Source of the DNA: Lactobacillus colini
Lineage (GTDB): Bacteria; Bacillota; Bacilli; Lactobacillales; Lactobacillaceae
DNA: 64,000 bases
Assembly (NCBI RefSeq): GCF_017874575.1
Contig: NZ_JAGGLU010000002.1
Span: 124,001 to 188,000, forward strand
Direction: 5' to 3'
The notes under the pieces were generated by a model. That model did no database searches. It saw only the letters and a list, made by a program, of their open reading frames with translations, and was not told the origin of the DNA. The translations under genes and the position numbers were made by a program. Below, piece after piece: positions 25,726 through 34,583 of the stretch. Within the stretch, counting starts at the first letter, position 1. Every line of letters begins with the position of its first letter.

Positions 25726-26538
25726 TTAATTTGCGACATTATACTGCTCACTATACTTTTTATCAAAAATAACCAAGCATAACAAGATAATTGCCCCTTC
25801 AACGAGAGCTACACCCAATTGAGTTCCCACATGTGATGTACCAAGATTAGTTGAAAGAACACCTAACCCAATATCTTGCCAAATATGCAGCAAAATTATA
25901 ATACTAATTCCATTAGCTAACAATCTGATGTAGCCCCATGCCATTCCGATAGCAAAGACACTTAACACTTGTCCGATAGTTGAAGTTAGCGGCTGGTGAA
26001 GCATATTGATGAAATGAAATAAAGCAAATACCAATGATGTAGTCAGAATCGTCCAAACAAATTTATATTTACTTTTGCTAAAATAAGCTAAACTTGCATT
26101 AAATATTAGTCCCCTAAAAAGGAACTCTTCACAAATTCCAGCATATATTGCAGTCATAATGACTCTAAGGGACTTTATTATAGGCGAATGCCAAACAGCT
26201 ACTTTTTCAGGAATGGAAGAGATAATTGGAATGACTACTAAAATTAGCAATACAAGTATGGTCAAGATTACACTTTTTCCTAATTTAACCCTTGAGTTTA
26301 TAATCTTTGTTGTTTGGCAAATTTTATAAGCAAATGTGGCAATGGCAACTGCGAATATAAATAAAATAATTGCTGCTAAATATACACTACTCACTTTACT
26401 TATGGCGCTAGTAATAAATGGTAAAAATAGATAGGCGAATGATAATATAATAAATCCTATTAGCGTAGATTTAATATAGTTATTTCTTTCAGCTTTATTT
26501 TCTAGATCAATGTATCTATTCAATGCTAGATTTTTCAT
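25726..26538 (-). CDS. CPBP family intramembrane metalloprotease
   Basis: A 270-residue membrane protein with about eight hydrophobic segments and a complete CPBP motif set: EExxxR (Glu137, Glu138, Arg142 in CEEFLFRG), FALFH with His175, and LLHIW with His218. CPBP genes near AgrC/AgrA-like regulators in lactobacilli are often bacteriocin immunity or processing functions; here the target is unknown. It is transcribed with the 64-residue protein and is divergent from the histidine kinase. A perfect 14-bp inverted repeat lies in the divergent region. Confidence 0.88.
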   Translation of the reverse strand: MKNLALNRYIDLENKAERNNYIKSTLIGFIILSFAYLFLPFITSAISKVSSVYLAAIILFIFAVAIATFAYKICQTTKIINSRVKLGKSVILTILVLLILVVIPIISSIPEKVAVWHSPIIKSLRVIMTAIYAGICEEFLFRGLIFNASLAYFSKSKYKFVWTILTTSLVFALFHFINMLHQPLTSTIGQVLSVFAIGMAWGYIRLLANGISIIILLHIWQDIGLGVLSTNLGTSHVGTQLGVALVEGAIILLCLVIFDKKYSEQYNVAN

Positions 26539-26635
26539 TAATTTATATTCCTACTTTCTTTAGTATTATTGATAATAGTAATTTTATTAGAAAGTGGGGC
26601 TTAAAATTCAAATCAATCCAATCTGGTCGTTTTTG

Positions 26636-26691
26636 CATCATATTTTGTTAAAAAACATCAAGATACGACACCAAATAAACAAAATATGATG
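26636..26691. promoter_or_regulatory. perfect 14-bp inverted repeat in the kinase/CPBP divergent region
   Basis: CATCATATTTTGTT (26636-26649) and AACAAAATATGATG (26678-26691) are exact reverse complements separated by 28 bases. Shared shorter elements (TCATATTTTG and ATATGATGA) recur at 29495-29504 and 29470-29478, upstream of the paralogous gene at 29364. It is a candidate binding region for the LytTR response regulator. Confidence 0.55.
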
Positions 26692-26801
26692 AGCTTTTCC
26701 ATTATTTGATGAAATCTTTTAAAATATTTATAGAATCTATTACATCTCTAAAAATCTTTTCTCCCCCGTTTAACTAATCTATTCAAAAAAGAAAATAAAA
26801 A

Positions 26802-28184
26802 ATGAAAACTATTAATGTTCTTTTGGCTCCTTTAAATATTGTTATTTCTTTAATAATTGACATTTTAATTTTTAATAACTGTATATCAATTAAATTGTCA
26901 ACTCGTGATAAAATCAATGAATCTATAGTATTTGTAGCCACATTATGTTTTGCACTCATTGCAGACATAAATTTACGAAATATTGGAGGCACTTTTATAG
27001 AAATTGTAGGCTTATCAATTTGTTTTTTGCTTTTAAAAAAGAAAGTAAATACCTTTTTAATAATTGGATCTATTCTTATTTTTTCAGTTTTTGATACGAT
27101 ACTATACTTACTAAATCAGATTTTTTACTACCTTATGTTAGACTTAACTAGCTTCATCAGTATCTTAACAGAAATTATTAGCTATTTAATTCTGAAAAAA
27201 TACATTATACAAATAAGAAAATTAATTACTGACAAGAATGGAAAAATTTTTGTCGGTATTTTGTTATATCTTTATTTAGTTGGAATAGGAATAGAATTCT
27301 ATACTACAAATGACAATAAAGCTAGTGAAGTTATCGTACTTTCTGCGGCTCTGCTACTCCTTCAAACTATTTTTGCCTTTGTTCTCTATTTCGTAATGGT
27401 ACACACGGAAAATAATCTTCTTTCAAAAAAAGAACAAGAAAAACAAAAATTAGAAAATAAACTTCTCACTGTCAAAAATCAACATCTTCAAGAAAAACAA
27501 AACAAATTAATCAAAGAACATCAACAGTTACGAGAATATGCCGATTATCTCGACAAAAACGAAGATGATTTACGCAAATTCAAACATGATTATCAAAATA
27601 TGCTCAACAGTTTAATAATCAGTGCAAAAAATGGAAAGTCTAAGGAACTAGTCCAAAAGTTAAAAGAATATACTGATTCCCATATTGATGAAAAAGCATT
27701 ACGTAAATATGCAGGTATCAATCGACTTCATGATGAAACTCTCAAGAGTATCACCATTACTAAACTAACCAAACTTTATAATGCAGGATTAGATTACAAC
27801 TTTGGCTGTAACACCGATATTTACAAAATTCCATCCTCGATTAATTTTTTAGATATTTCAAGAGTCATCGGAATTGCCTTTGACAACGCATACGAAGAAA
27901 GTATTGCTCTTCAAAAAAAGACTGGTAATCCATCTTCAGCAAAAATTGAAGCCATGTATTACCTAGAAAATGAAACATTGGAATTCGAAATCAGAAATCG
28001 AATTCGTGATAAAGATATAGATACTAAAAAAATTAGTCACAAAAATTACACAACTAAAAAGAATCATATGGGGATTGGATTAGCTAACGTAATGGACATA
28101 GCTGAAAAATATAAAGAGTCCATGCTAGTTAATTATACAGTTGAAGATGGCTGGTTTATTTTTGATCTAACAATTTTACCTTGA
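26802..28184 (+). CDS. AgrC/ComD-type (HPK10) sensor histidine kinase
   Basis: A 460-residue kinase: about six hydrophobic segments in residues 1-200, a coiled linker (about 205-255), the phosphoacceptor His262 in KFKHDYQN, the N box with Asn362 (GIAFDNAYEE) and the G box GIGLANV near 424-430. This subclass normally senses a secreted peptide. No clear SD precedes ATG 26802 (AAAGAAAATAAAAA), so translation may be weak. The response regulator follows with 17 bases between stop and start. No pheromone precursor gene with a double-glycine leader was found nearby. Confidence 0.88.
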   Translation: MKTINVLLAPLNIVISLIIDILIFNNCISIKLSTRDKINESIVFVATLCFALIADINLRNIGGTFIEIVGLSICFLLLKKKVNTFLIIGSILIFSVFDTILYLLNQIFYYLMLDLTSFISILTEIISYLILKKYIIQIRKLITDKNGKIFVGILLYLYLVGIGIEFYTTNDNKASEVIVLSAALLLLQTIFAFVLYFVMVHTENNLLSKKEQEKQKLENKLLTVKNQHLQEKQNKLIKEHQQLREYADYLDKNEDDLRKFKHDYQNMLNSLIISAKNGKSKELVQKLKEYTDSHIDEKALRKYAGINRLHDETLKSITITKLTKLYNAGLDYNFGCNTDIYKIPSSINFLDISRVIGIAFDNAYEESIALQKKTGNPSSAKIEAMYYLENETLEFEIRNRIRDKDIDTKKISHKNYTTKKNHMGIGLANVMDIAEKYKESMLVNYTVEDGWFIFDLTILP

Positions 28185-28201
28185 TAAGGAGAAGAAACAA
28201 A

Positions 28202-29020
28202 ATGGAATATTCCGTATTTATCTGCGATGATGATATGCAACAAATCAATCAGACTATCAAAGTCTTGGGAGCAGCTGAAATAATATTATCTGATGATGAA
28301 CCCATTAAGTTCAATATCCAAACCGCCCAAACTTACCAAGATTCAGTTGATTATCTCCGTCATCATCAATTCGACGGTGGTCTTTATTTCTTAGATGTTG
28401 AATTAGGGAAAGATGTCAATGATGAAAATGGCTTCGATATAGCTGACTTAATTAAACAAAATGACAAACGCGCTCAAATTATTTTTGTCACTAGTCATGC
28501 AGACTTATCAATCATAACTTATCAGCGTCGCTTAGGACCGGTCGACTATATTGTAAAATCAAGCGATTTCGACGAATATAAAAAGCGCGTTGTTAAAACC
28601 GTTGATGTAGCTCTTTACCAGCTTTCCAAGATGAATGAGATGCAAGAGATGACTTTCACTTATAAGGTTGGTCGTCGAATCCTCAATATTCCACTAAGCA
28701 AGGTAATGTATATTATCACTACACCAACACCTCACAAACTATTATTAGTTAGAAGCGATGGTGAAGCTCAATTTTTCGGCAGTATTAATGAATATGCCAA
28801 GGATAACTCGCTTCTTGAAAAGATTAGCCAATCCTGTTTAGCAAATCCTGAGAACATTGAAGTAATTGATTTAAAGAATCGTTTGGTCACCTTTAAAAAT
28901 GGCGATGTTGAAGAATTTTCTCGTCCAACACTGCCCAAAATGAAAAAATTACTTATGCAATTTAACTATAAAAAAGACACAATTTTCAAAAAGAAAAATA
29001 ATACTTTATTGTTACGTTAA
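28202..29020 (+). CDS. LytTR (AgrA-type) response regulator
   Basis: A 272-residue response regulator with a receiver domain (acidic Asp9-Asp11, phosphorylated Asp65 in YFLDVELG, Thr97/Ser98, Lys119 in DYIVKS) and a LytTR DNA-binding domain from about residue 150 (YKVGRRILNIPLSKVMYI). The open frame reaches back to 28181, but ATG 28202 has AAGGAG ten bases upstream, so it was chosen. Partner of the AgrC-like kinase. Likely targets are the promoters of the CPBP/64-residue unit and the 67-residue paralogue. Confidence 0.9.
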   Translation: MEYSVFICDDDMQQINQTIKVLGAAEIILSDDEPIKFNIQTAQTYQDSVDYLRHHQFDGGLYFLDVELGKDVNDENGFDIADLIKQNDKRAQIIFVTSHADLSIITYQRRLGPVDYIVKSSDFDEYKKRVVKTVDVALYQLSKMNEMQEMTFTYKVGRRILNIPLSKVMYIITTPTPHKLLLVRSDGEAQFFGSINEYAKDNSLLEKISQSCLANPENIEVIDLKNRLVTFKNGDVEEFSRPTLPKMKKLLMQFNYKKDTIFKKKNNTLLLR

Positions 29021-29104
29021 AAATTAATCAAGAACAGTAACTGAGCATCTAATATATTAATTTACTTAAATAGCGCTCGCATTAGAAGTATCAACAAGTT
29101 CACG

Positions 29105-29141
29105 AAAAAGCAGGACTGGTTTAAAATCAGCCCTGCTTTTT
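29105..29141. terminator. bidirectional terminator, copy B of the duplicated segment
   Basis: The same GCAGG-CTG/CAG-CCTGC hairpin as at 25444-25480, with flanking bases also identical for about 60 positions into the small membrane-protein gene. Confidence 0.85.
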
Positions 29142-29160
29142 CATGTTTATAATATTGATA

Positions 29161-29364
29161 TTACATTTTCTTTTTGCTTTTTGATTTAAAAAAATTCACT
29201 ATAATAAGCCCTACTTCAATAATATCTGAAATATCTGCAATGATAAAAACTAAAACGGCAGTAGCAAGTAGACCACTAAAAATTATGCTTGAAGGTTTAA
29301 TAAACCAGCCAAGAGCAAGTACGCTGCTGAGTATTAGAAATATTATTATTGCTGCTTTTCTCAT
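29161..29364 (-). CDS. small two-helix membrane protein, paralogue B
   Basis: A 67-residue protein with two hydrophobic segments and a basic tail (KSKSKKKM), clearly paralogous to the product of 25500-25694, including the same upstream bases around the SD (AAAGGAGCTTAATT). Together the two copies bracket the two-component system. Function unknown; immunity-like or accessory roles are possible. Confidence 0.7.
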   Translation of the reverse strand: MRKAAIIIFLILSSVLALGWFIKPSSIIFSGLLATAVLVFIIADISDIIEVGLIIVNFFKSKSKKKM

Positions 29365-29537
29365 AATTAAGCTCCTTTAATAATTTCATGTTATTTATTT
29401 TGTGTTGTTACTTGTTAACTCATATTGCTTACTACATCTACAACTATTATATACAACAAAAAAAGTTTATATGATGAAAATGAGCGTATTCGGTCATATT
29501 TTGAACTTATTCTGCAACTAAGTTTATCAAACTAATG

Positions 29538-29586
29538 AAAAAAGCTGGTACCTATCTCGTTAAAACGATAAGTACCAGCTTTTTTA
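29538..29586. terminator. bidirectional terminator with a long stem
   Basis: AAAAAAGCTGGTAC pairs with GTACCAGCTTTTTT, with an inner CGTT/AACG stem. It marks the end of the 108-residue membrane-protein gene. Confidence 0.85.
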
Positions 29587-29910
29587 ATTTTGCTGCTTAC
29601 TTTCAAAGTAAGTAACTATTATTATCAATAGAAAATCAATTATCGAAATAGTAGATATTCCCGGATTCCAGGCAATAAGTGCAGCAACTATTCCTATTAT
29701 TGAAAGAATTGCAATTGTACTAAAACTAATTTTCTTAAATATTAGTATTGGCAACGCTAATAATAAAACAATTTCTACTCCTAACAGTAAGTAAATAATT
29801 GCATCATTGATATTATATATTCCCGCACCTAGTGAAAATAGCACCTGAAATGCAATAAACAAGTCTAACACGATGTTAATTACGAAAATAAATATGTTAG
29901 TGAATTTCAT
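29584..29910 (-). CDS. small membrane protein, unknown family
   Basis: A 108-residue, very hydrophobic protein with about four predicted transmembrane segments and a polar end (YFESKQQN). It was not recognised. It lies between the duplicated two-helix gene and greA, on the same strand as both, and ends inside a strong terminator. The AT-rich codon use resembles that of the neighbouring signalling locus, so it may belong to that accessory region. Confidence 0.65.
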   Translation of the reverse strand: MKFTNIFIFVINIVLDLFIAFQVLFSLGAGIYNINDAIIYLLLGVEIVLLLALPILIFKKISFSTIAILSIIGIVAALIAWNPGISTISIIDFLLIIIVTYFESKQQN

Positions 29911-29966
29911 TTTTTACCGTACAATTTATCCTTTTCTTTAAAACACCAACTAGCAGCCTTACTATC

Positions 29967-30428
29967 TCATCCAACTTCAAGTATCTTCACATCATAACTA
30001 CCAGCAGGAGCTTCAACAGTTACTGTATCACCGGCAACATGCTCCATCATTGCCTGTCCAAGCGGTGAATCAAATCCAACTTTGCCCGCCTCTAAGTCAG
30101 CTTCCATGCGACCAACTATCTTGTAAGTTTCAGGTTCATCATCCCCTTCAAACAAGATCTTGACCGTTGAACCTAAGTCAACCTTACCATCTTCATTCTT
30201 TTCGATAATCTGAGCATACTTTAATTGTTTACCCAAATAACGCAAGCGACTTTGCAAGTGACCTAGTTCCATCTTAGCTGTAGTGTATTCTGAATTTTCG
30301 GATAAATCGCCTAGGCTTCGCGCTTCTTGTAGAATCTTAATCCTACGCGGGCGATCTTTTTTCAGGCGAGCAATCTCATCTTCAATTTGCTTATAGCCTT
30401 CTGGCGTCATCTTTTGAAAATAAACCAC
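29967..30428 (-). CDS. greA: transcription elongation factor GreA
   Basis: A 153-residue factor that rescues backtracked RNA polymerase by stimulating transcript cleavage. The N-terminal coiled coil (MTPEGYKQIEDEIARLKKDRP; acidic tip SLGDLSENSEY near residues 40-50) and the C-terminal FKBP-like domain (GFDSPLGQAMM) are intact. The start is GTG at 30428, directly after the stop of the upstream lipoprotein gene, with AGGTGA as SD; MVYFQKMTPEGY matches the usual N-terminus. Confidence 0.95.
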   Translation of the reverse strand: MVYFQKMTPEGYKQIEDEIARLKKDRPRRIKILQEARSLGDLSENSEYTTAKMELGHLQSRLRYLGKQLKYAQIIEKNEDGKVDLGSTVKILFEGDDEPETYKIVGRMEADLEAGKVGFDSPLGQAMMEHVAGDTVTVEAPAGSYDVKILEVG

Positions 30429-30980
30429 TTACTTCACCTGTTCTAACTTATCACTTACAACATCATAATAATATAGATGGCCATTCTTAATTGTATAGTG
30501 TGCAACAATTGTACCAGTCTTCTTCTCGGCAACATCAATCTTATTGCCACCCTGCATTACCTTAAAGTCGCTAATAGCAGTGTTAGCAGGATAATTGTTA
30601 CGCTTAATTGTATCATTTACAACAGTTTGAAAGTCAGCTTCTGATATATTTCCACTAGTTGATTGACTACTTGAACTGCTTGCTTGGCTAGAGCTTGTCG
30701 ATTCAGTAGTACTCTTAGAACTTGATTGGGTTGACTTCTTAGCTGTCGCTTTATTATTTACACTAGACGACTTGCTAGTATCATCACTTGAACTAGTAGT
30801 TGATGAATTACTGTCATCTTCGCTTGAACTGGATTTTTGAGTTTGGTTACTTTTCTTTGACGTTTTATGAACCTTATAAGTAGATGAATCAGCTGATTTT
30901 TTAGAATTATTATTACTGCATCCCACTGCTAGCAGGCTTGTTAATAATGCTACAGCTGAAATTAAAACATTCTTCTTCAT
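30429..30980 (-). CDS. serine-rich lipoprotein
   Basis: A 183-residue exported lipoprotein with a signal peptide ending in the lipobox AVGC (Cys at about residue 21), then a low-complexity Ser/Thr/Lys region (about residues 25-110) and a compact C-terminal domain (about 112-183) with KIDVAEKKTGTIVAHYTI. The Ser-rich part probably spans the cell wall. The stop codon abuts the greA start, so the two genes are co-transcribed. Function unknown. Confidence 0.85.
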   Translation of the reverse strand: MKKNVLISAVALLTSLLAVGCSNNNSKKSADSSTYKVHKTSKKSNQTQKSSSSEDDSNSSTTSSSDDTSKSSSVNNKATAKKSTQSSSKSTTESTSSSQASSSSSQSTSGNISEADFQTVVNDTIKRNNYPANTAISDFKVMQGGNKIDVAEKKTGTIVAHYTIKNGHLYYYDVVSDKLEQVK

Positions 30981-31145
30981 AACTGTTCCCCCTCGTATTA
31001 TATTTACCTTTATTATACTTGTTTCAAAGACATTAGTACGAAATTTGACCAGACTAAATAATAATTTAACAAAAAACTATTTCCTTACAAAATGATATAA
31101 ATTATAATAAAGTAATTATTATATTTTCATTTTAGGAGGTTATTT

Positions 31146-32456
31146 ATGTCTCACGAATTATCATTACAAGAAATTGAAAAATTCCGCAACGAGTTTGATA
31201 ACTCAAGAAATGCGGTTGTATCTCGCGCTGCAATGCGATCTGGGGTTTTGGAAGCATCATTTAATTCTAAAGTTGAAGAACGCTTAAATGACGTGTTTTC
31301 AGTTGAAGTTGACACTGACAATGTCACCAACCAAAAGCAATCCGGTCGCTGCTGGCTATTCTCAACTTTAAATACCTTGCGTCATAATTTTGGTAAAAAA
31401 TACAAAGCCAAGAACTTCACCTTATCACAAGCATATAACTTCTTCTGGGACAAGATTGAAAGAGCTAATATCTTTTATGACGCAATAATTGAATCAGCTG
31501 ACAAACCACTAGATGACCGTACTGTCCAAGCTTATCTAGGCTTCGCTGGTGCTGATGGTGGTCAATGGGCAATGGCTGCTTCACTAGTTAAGAAGTACGG
31601 CGTTGTGCCAACTTATGCCATGCCAGAAAGCTTCAACACCGAACATACTGCTGGCTTAGATGATGCTTTAGCCCGCAAGGAACGCAAGGATGCCCTAGTT
31701 CTGCGTAAATTAGTTAAGGCTGGCAAAAGTGAAGAAGTTGAACGTGCACGCAAGCAATTCTTAAGTGAAGTCTACCGTATGACAGCAATTGCCGTTGGCG
31801 AACCACCTAAGACATTTGATCTTGAATATCTAGATGATGACAAGAAGCTCCATTTAGATAAGAACTTAACACCAGTTGAATTCTTTAATAAATATTGGGA
31901 TATTAACTTTGACGATTATGTCTGCTTAACTAATGCTCCTGACCATGAATACGGCAAGTTATATTCTCTACCATTTGAAGATAATATTAATGGTGGTACT
32001 CCAATCACCTTCTTAAATGTTCCAATGGAATACTTGCGTAATGCCGCTATTGACCAATTAAAAGATGGCGAAAGTGTCTGGTTCGGAAATGACGTCTTAA
32101 AAGAAATGGACCGTAAGTCTGGCTTCTTAGATACTGAATTATATAAGACAGACGAATTATTTGATATTGATACTGAAATGACCAAGGCTGAGAGATTGGC
32201 TACTGGTGAAGGACAAGTTAGCCATGCTATGACCTTAGTTGGTGTTGACCTAGATAAGGGCGAAGTTCGCAAGTGGAAAGTTGAAAACTCTTGGGGCGAT
32301 AAGTCTGGCCGCAAGGGGTACTTCACAATGAGTGACAAGTGGTTTGAAGAATTTGTTTATGAAGTAGTTGTTCGCAAAGACTTCTTAACTGACGACCAAA
32401 AACAACTAGCTGACAGCATCCCAACCCCACTTCCAGCTTGGGATTCATTAGCATAA
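31146..32456 (+). CDS. C1-family peptidase (PepE/PepG/PepC type)
   Basis: A 436-residue bleomycin-hydrolase-like cysteine peptidase with Cys69 in QSGRCWLFS, His360 in SHAMTLVG and Asn381 in VENSWG. Lactobacillus members of this length include the endopeptidases PepE and PepG and the aminopeptidase PepC; the three cannot be separated by eye. It is cytosolic and degrades peptides imported by Opp. The SD is TAGGAGG before ATG at 31146. A paralogue is encoded in the opposite orientation at 35956-37269. Confidence 0.92.
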   Translation: MSHELSLQEIEKFRNEFDNSRNAVVSRAAMRSGVLEASFNSKVEERLNDVFSVEVDTDNVTNQKQSGRCWLFSTLNTLRHNFGKKYKAKNFTLSQAYNFFWDKIERANIFYDAIIESADKPLDDRTVQAYLGFAGADGGQWAMAASLVKKYGVVPTYAMPESFNTEHTAGLDDALARKERKDALVLRKLVKAGKSEEVERARKQFLSEVYRMTAIAVGEPPKTFDLEYLDDDKKLHLDKNLTPVEFFNKYWDINFDDYVCLTNAPDHEYGKLYSLPFEDNINGGTPITFLNVPMEYLRNAAIDQLKDGESVWFGNDVLKEMDRKSGFLDTELYKTDELFDIDTEMTKAERLATGEGQVSHAMTLVGVDLDKGEVRKWKVENSWGDKSGRKGYFTMSDKWFEEFVYEVVVRKDFLTDDQKQLADSIPTPLPAWDSLA

Positions 32457-32465
32457 TTATATAAG

Positions 32466-32507
32466 ATCCCTGATCAAAAGATATTGCTTTTTGATTGGGG
32501 ATTTTTA
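32466..32507 (+). terminator. terminator after the peptidase gene
   Basis: ATCCC-ATCAAAA pairs with TTTTGAT-GGGAT and is followed by TTTTT. Confidence 0.75.
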
Positions 32508-32589
32508 TTAGCTACTTTTTATTTTCGATAAACAATGCAATACTATATTTATAGTTAAGTATTAATAAATACGGAGGTTTAATCATCTA

Positions 32590-33405
32590 ATGCCTAAAAA
32601 AACAAAACAAATTCTTATCTTAGGTGTTATTGTCTATCTCATCATTTTAACTTTTCCGTTAATGGCTGGTATTAAGGAGTCTTTAGTTCCTGGTATCAAG
32701 TTTCATACAGATAATGCAGTATACATGTATTTTTATGCACAACCATTTGGAGCTAATGGATCATTTATTATCATGACAGTCCTTCCTTTTGTAGTAATTT
32801 CTATACTTAGTTCTTTTTATATCATTTTCATGAAGAACACGAATGGAATTACCAATATAATTCAGCGGCTAGGATACAATAAATTTCTAAAAAATTCAGT
32901 TCTACAAGTTTTTTCTATTTCTAGTCTTATTTCACTGATTATCTCAATTTATGAAATAATCATAATCAATTGGACCTATTTTCCCTTTGCCTTCTCCAAT
33001 AATGGACTATTTCTTAGCCAAAGGGCGCACTTTTCAACTAATAGCTTAATCAATCTGATTAGCTATATTATTACTTCATCTATTGGCTGGGGAATATTTT
33101 CTGTCTTAATTTTTGGAATCGGTCTCTTTATTAAAAAAGACTCAATATTCTTAATAAGCAGCTTAGTAGTGGCATTCAGTATCATACTTATTTGTGCACT
33201 AATACCGATCAATAATATTACAATTTTTATTAGCAATTTAATTATTCCGATGAATTTACTTGCTCCCGGTCAAGTTAGTTTTGCTAGTCAGCCTAATCCG
33301 CCACTTGGCTTAACTTGGACCTGGATTATTAATGCCATTATTTATAGCTTGATTGCTTTTGCTTTAATTAAGCTTTGGCACAAGAAACAATTGCGAGGTG
33401 CCTAA
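32590..33405 (+). CDS. ABC-2-like membrane subunit (first gene of a four-gene ABC cassette)
   Basis: A 271-residue membrane protein with about six hydrophobic segments. No family motif was recognised, but it overlaps the next membrane-protein gene by one base (TAATG) and an ABC ATPase follows, so it is very likely a permease subunit. The FHTDNAVYMYFYAQPFG stretch near residues 35-50 lies outside the membrane. The SD is GGAGG, ahead of ATG 32590. Such cassettes export peptides or give self-protection, but the substrate is unknown. Confidence 0.7.
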   Translation: MPKKTKQILILGVIVYLIILTFPLMAGIKESLVPGIKFHTDNAVYMYFYAQPFGANGSFIIMTVLPFVVISILSSFYIIFMKNTNGITNIIQRLGYNKFLKNSVLQVFSISSLISLIISIYEIIIINWTYFPFAFSNNGLFLSQRAHFSTNSLINLISYIITSSIGWGIFSVLIFGIGLFIKKDSIFLISSLVVAFSIILICALIPINNITIFISNLIIPMNLLAPGQVSFASQPNPPLGLTWTWIINAIIYSLIAFALIKLWHKKQLRGA

Positions 33406-33971
33406 TGTCCACAAAAACTAAAAAATACCTCTACTTCTCAATAATGTGTATTGGTATCCTGGGCTTAATTGCTAGTTCTTATTTTGCTAATATTCCTGAT
33501 ATGGTTCGTGTTGTTGCTTATATTCATGGATTTTCACTTTATTTTCAATCAGGAGTTTATGTTATTGTATTTGTTCAAATACTTACATTCAAGAAAGTAC
33601 GCAATCTGATTACTATCAGACATCAGACTGAATATATTACTAAATTTCTTATTAAGTTGGTAATCTTAGATTGGTTTATTTTTTGGATTTGTAGCTTTCT
33701 TCCATATGCTATTTTTAATCACGCACAACTTTTCAAATATGGCAAGCCAACTTATGGATTATTAATCTTAATGTTGCACATGTTAGTGATGCTTATGGCA
33801 ATGCTTATTATTGTTAGCAGTTATTATTTTCCTTATCCTTACTTAATCGTAATTTTTGTTATTTTTATCACCTTAATGTATCACTACAATTTTGAAAGGT
33901 CGATCTTATTGCCTAGATATAGTCATATCTTCAATCCATTATGGCAAGCAATGCACAATGAATACTACTAA
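33405..33971 (+). CDS. membrane subunit of the ABC cassette
   Basis: A 188-residue protein with about five hydrophobic segments, starting at the ATG that overlaps the previous stop (TAATG) and with the SD GAGGTG. An upstream in-frame start at 33375 is less likely because the overlap signal is typical of coupled genes. It is followed 12 bases later by the ATPase. No family recognised. Confidence 0.68.
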   Translation: MSTKTKKYLYFSIMCIGILGLIASSYFANIPDMVRVVAYIHGFSLYFQSGVYVIVFVQILTFKKVRNLITIRHQTEYITKFLIKLVILDWFIFWICSFLPYAIFNHAQLFKYGKPTYGLLILMLHMLVMLMAMLIIVSSYYFPYPYLIVIFVIFITLMYHYNFERSILLPRYSHIFNPLWQAMHNEYY

Positions 33972-33983
33972 GGAGTTTTTCGT

Positions 33984-34583
33984 ATGTTAAATGTTAAAAA
34001 TTTAAGCAAAAGTTTTGGTAAAAAGGAAGTCCTGCGCAAGGTATCTTTTAGCTTAAAGCCTGGCGAGCGACTTCATATTATAGGAAAAAACGGCTCCGGA
34101 AAATCTACTATCTTTAAAATTATTACTGGCATTTTAAAGCAAAATAGCGGAACGGTGGAACTTGGAGAACAAGATACTATTGGTGCTTTAATCGAAAATC
34201 CCGGATTTTTGGAATACGAATCTGGAATTGAGAACTTAAAATTTCTAGCTAACCTAAATAATAATTACAATGAAGAAAAAGTAAAACAACTTATGGAAGA
34301 ATTTTTCTTAGATCCTAATGATCCACAAGCTGTCAAAAAATATTCAGTCGGAATGCGACAAAAGCTGGGCATTATTCAAGCAATAATGGAAAATCAAAAT
34401 ATTATCTTACTTGATGAGCCCACCCGTGGAATCGATAAAGAAAGCATACAAGTATTCGTAGATATCTTAACGAAATTAAAAAATCAAAATCGTTCTGTCA
34501 TTATTGCTAGCCATGATGATATTCCTGGCTTAGCTTACGATCAAGAGCTTAAACTGCAAGATGGGGTCTTAATAAGTGAATAA
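33984..34583 (+). CDS. ABC transporter ATPase
   Basis: A 199-residue ATPase, compact as in bacteriocin-immunity or ABC-2 exporters. Walker A GKNGSGKST (about 38-46), signature YSVGMRQKL, Walker B IILLDEPTRGID and switch His in ASHDD. TRGID after Walker B and the short length fit exporter-type ATPases. It must work with the membrane proteins on either side. The SD is AAGGAG before ATG 33984. Confidence 0.92.
   Translation: MLNVKNLSKSFGKKEVLRKVSFSLKPGERLHIIGKNGSGKSTIFKIITGILKQNSGTVELGEQDTIGALIENPGFLEYESGIENLKFLANLNNNYNEEKVKQLMEEFFLDPNDPQAVKKYSVGMRQKLGIIQAIMENQNIILLDEPTRGIDKESIQVFVDILTKLKNQNRSVIIASHDDIPGLAYDQELKLQDGVLISE

Noticed and set aside
25444-29380. The duplicated 60-bp ends as transposon or integron attachment sites
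   Set aside because: The identity coincides with terminators and 3' ends of paralogous genes, so gene duplication explains it; no recombinase gene is present.
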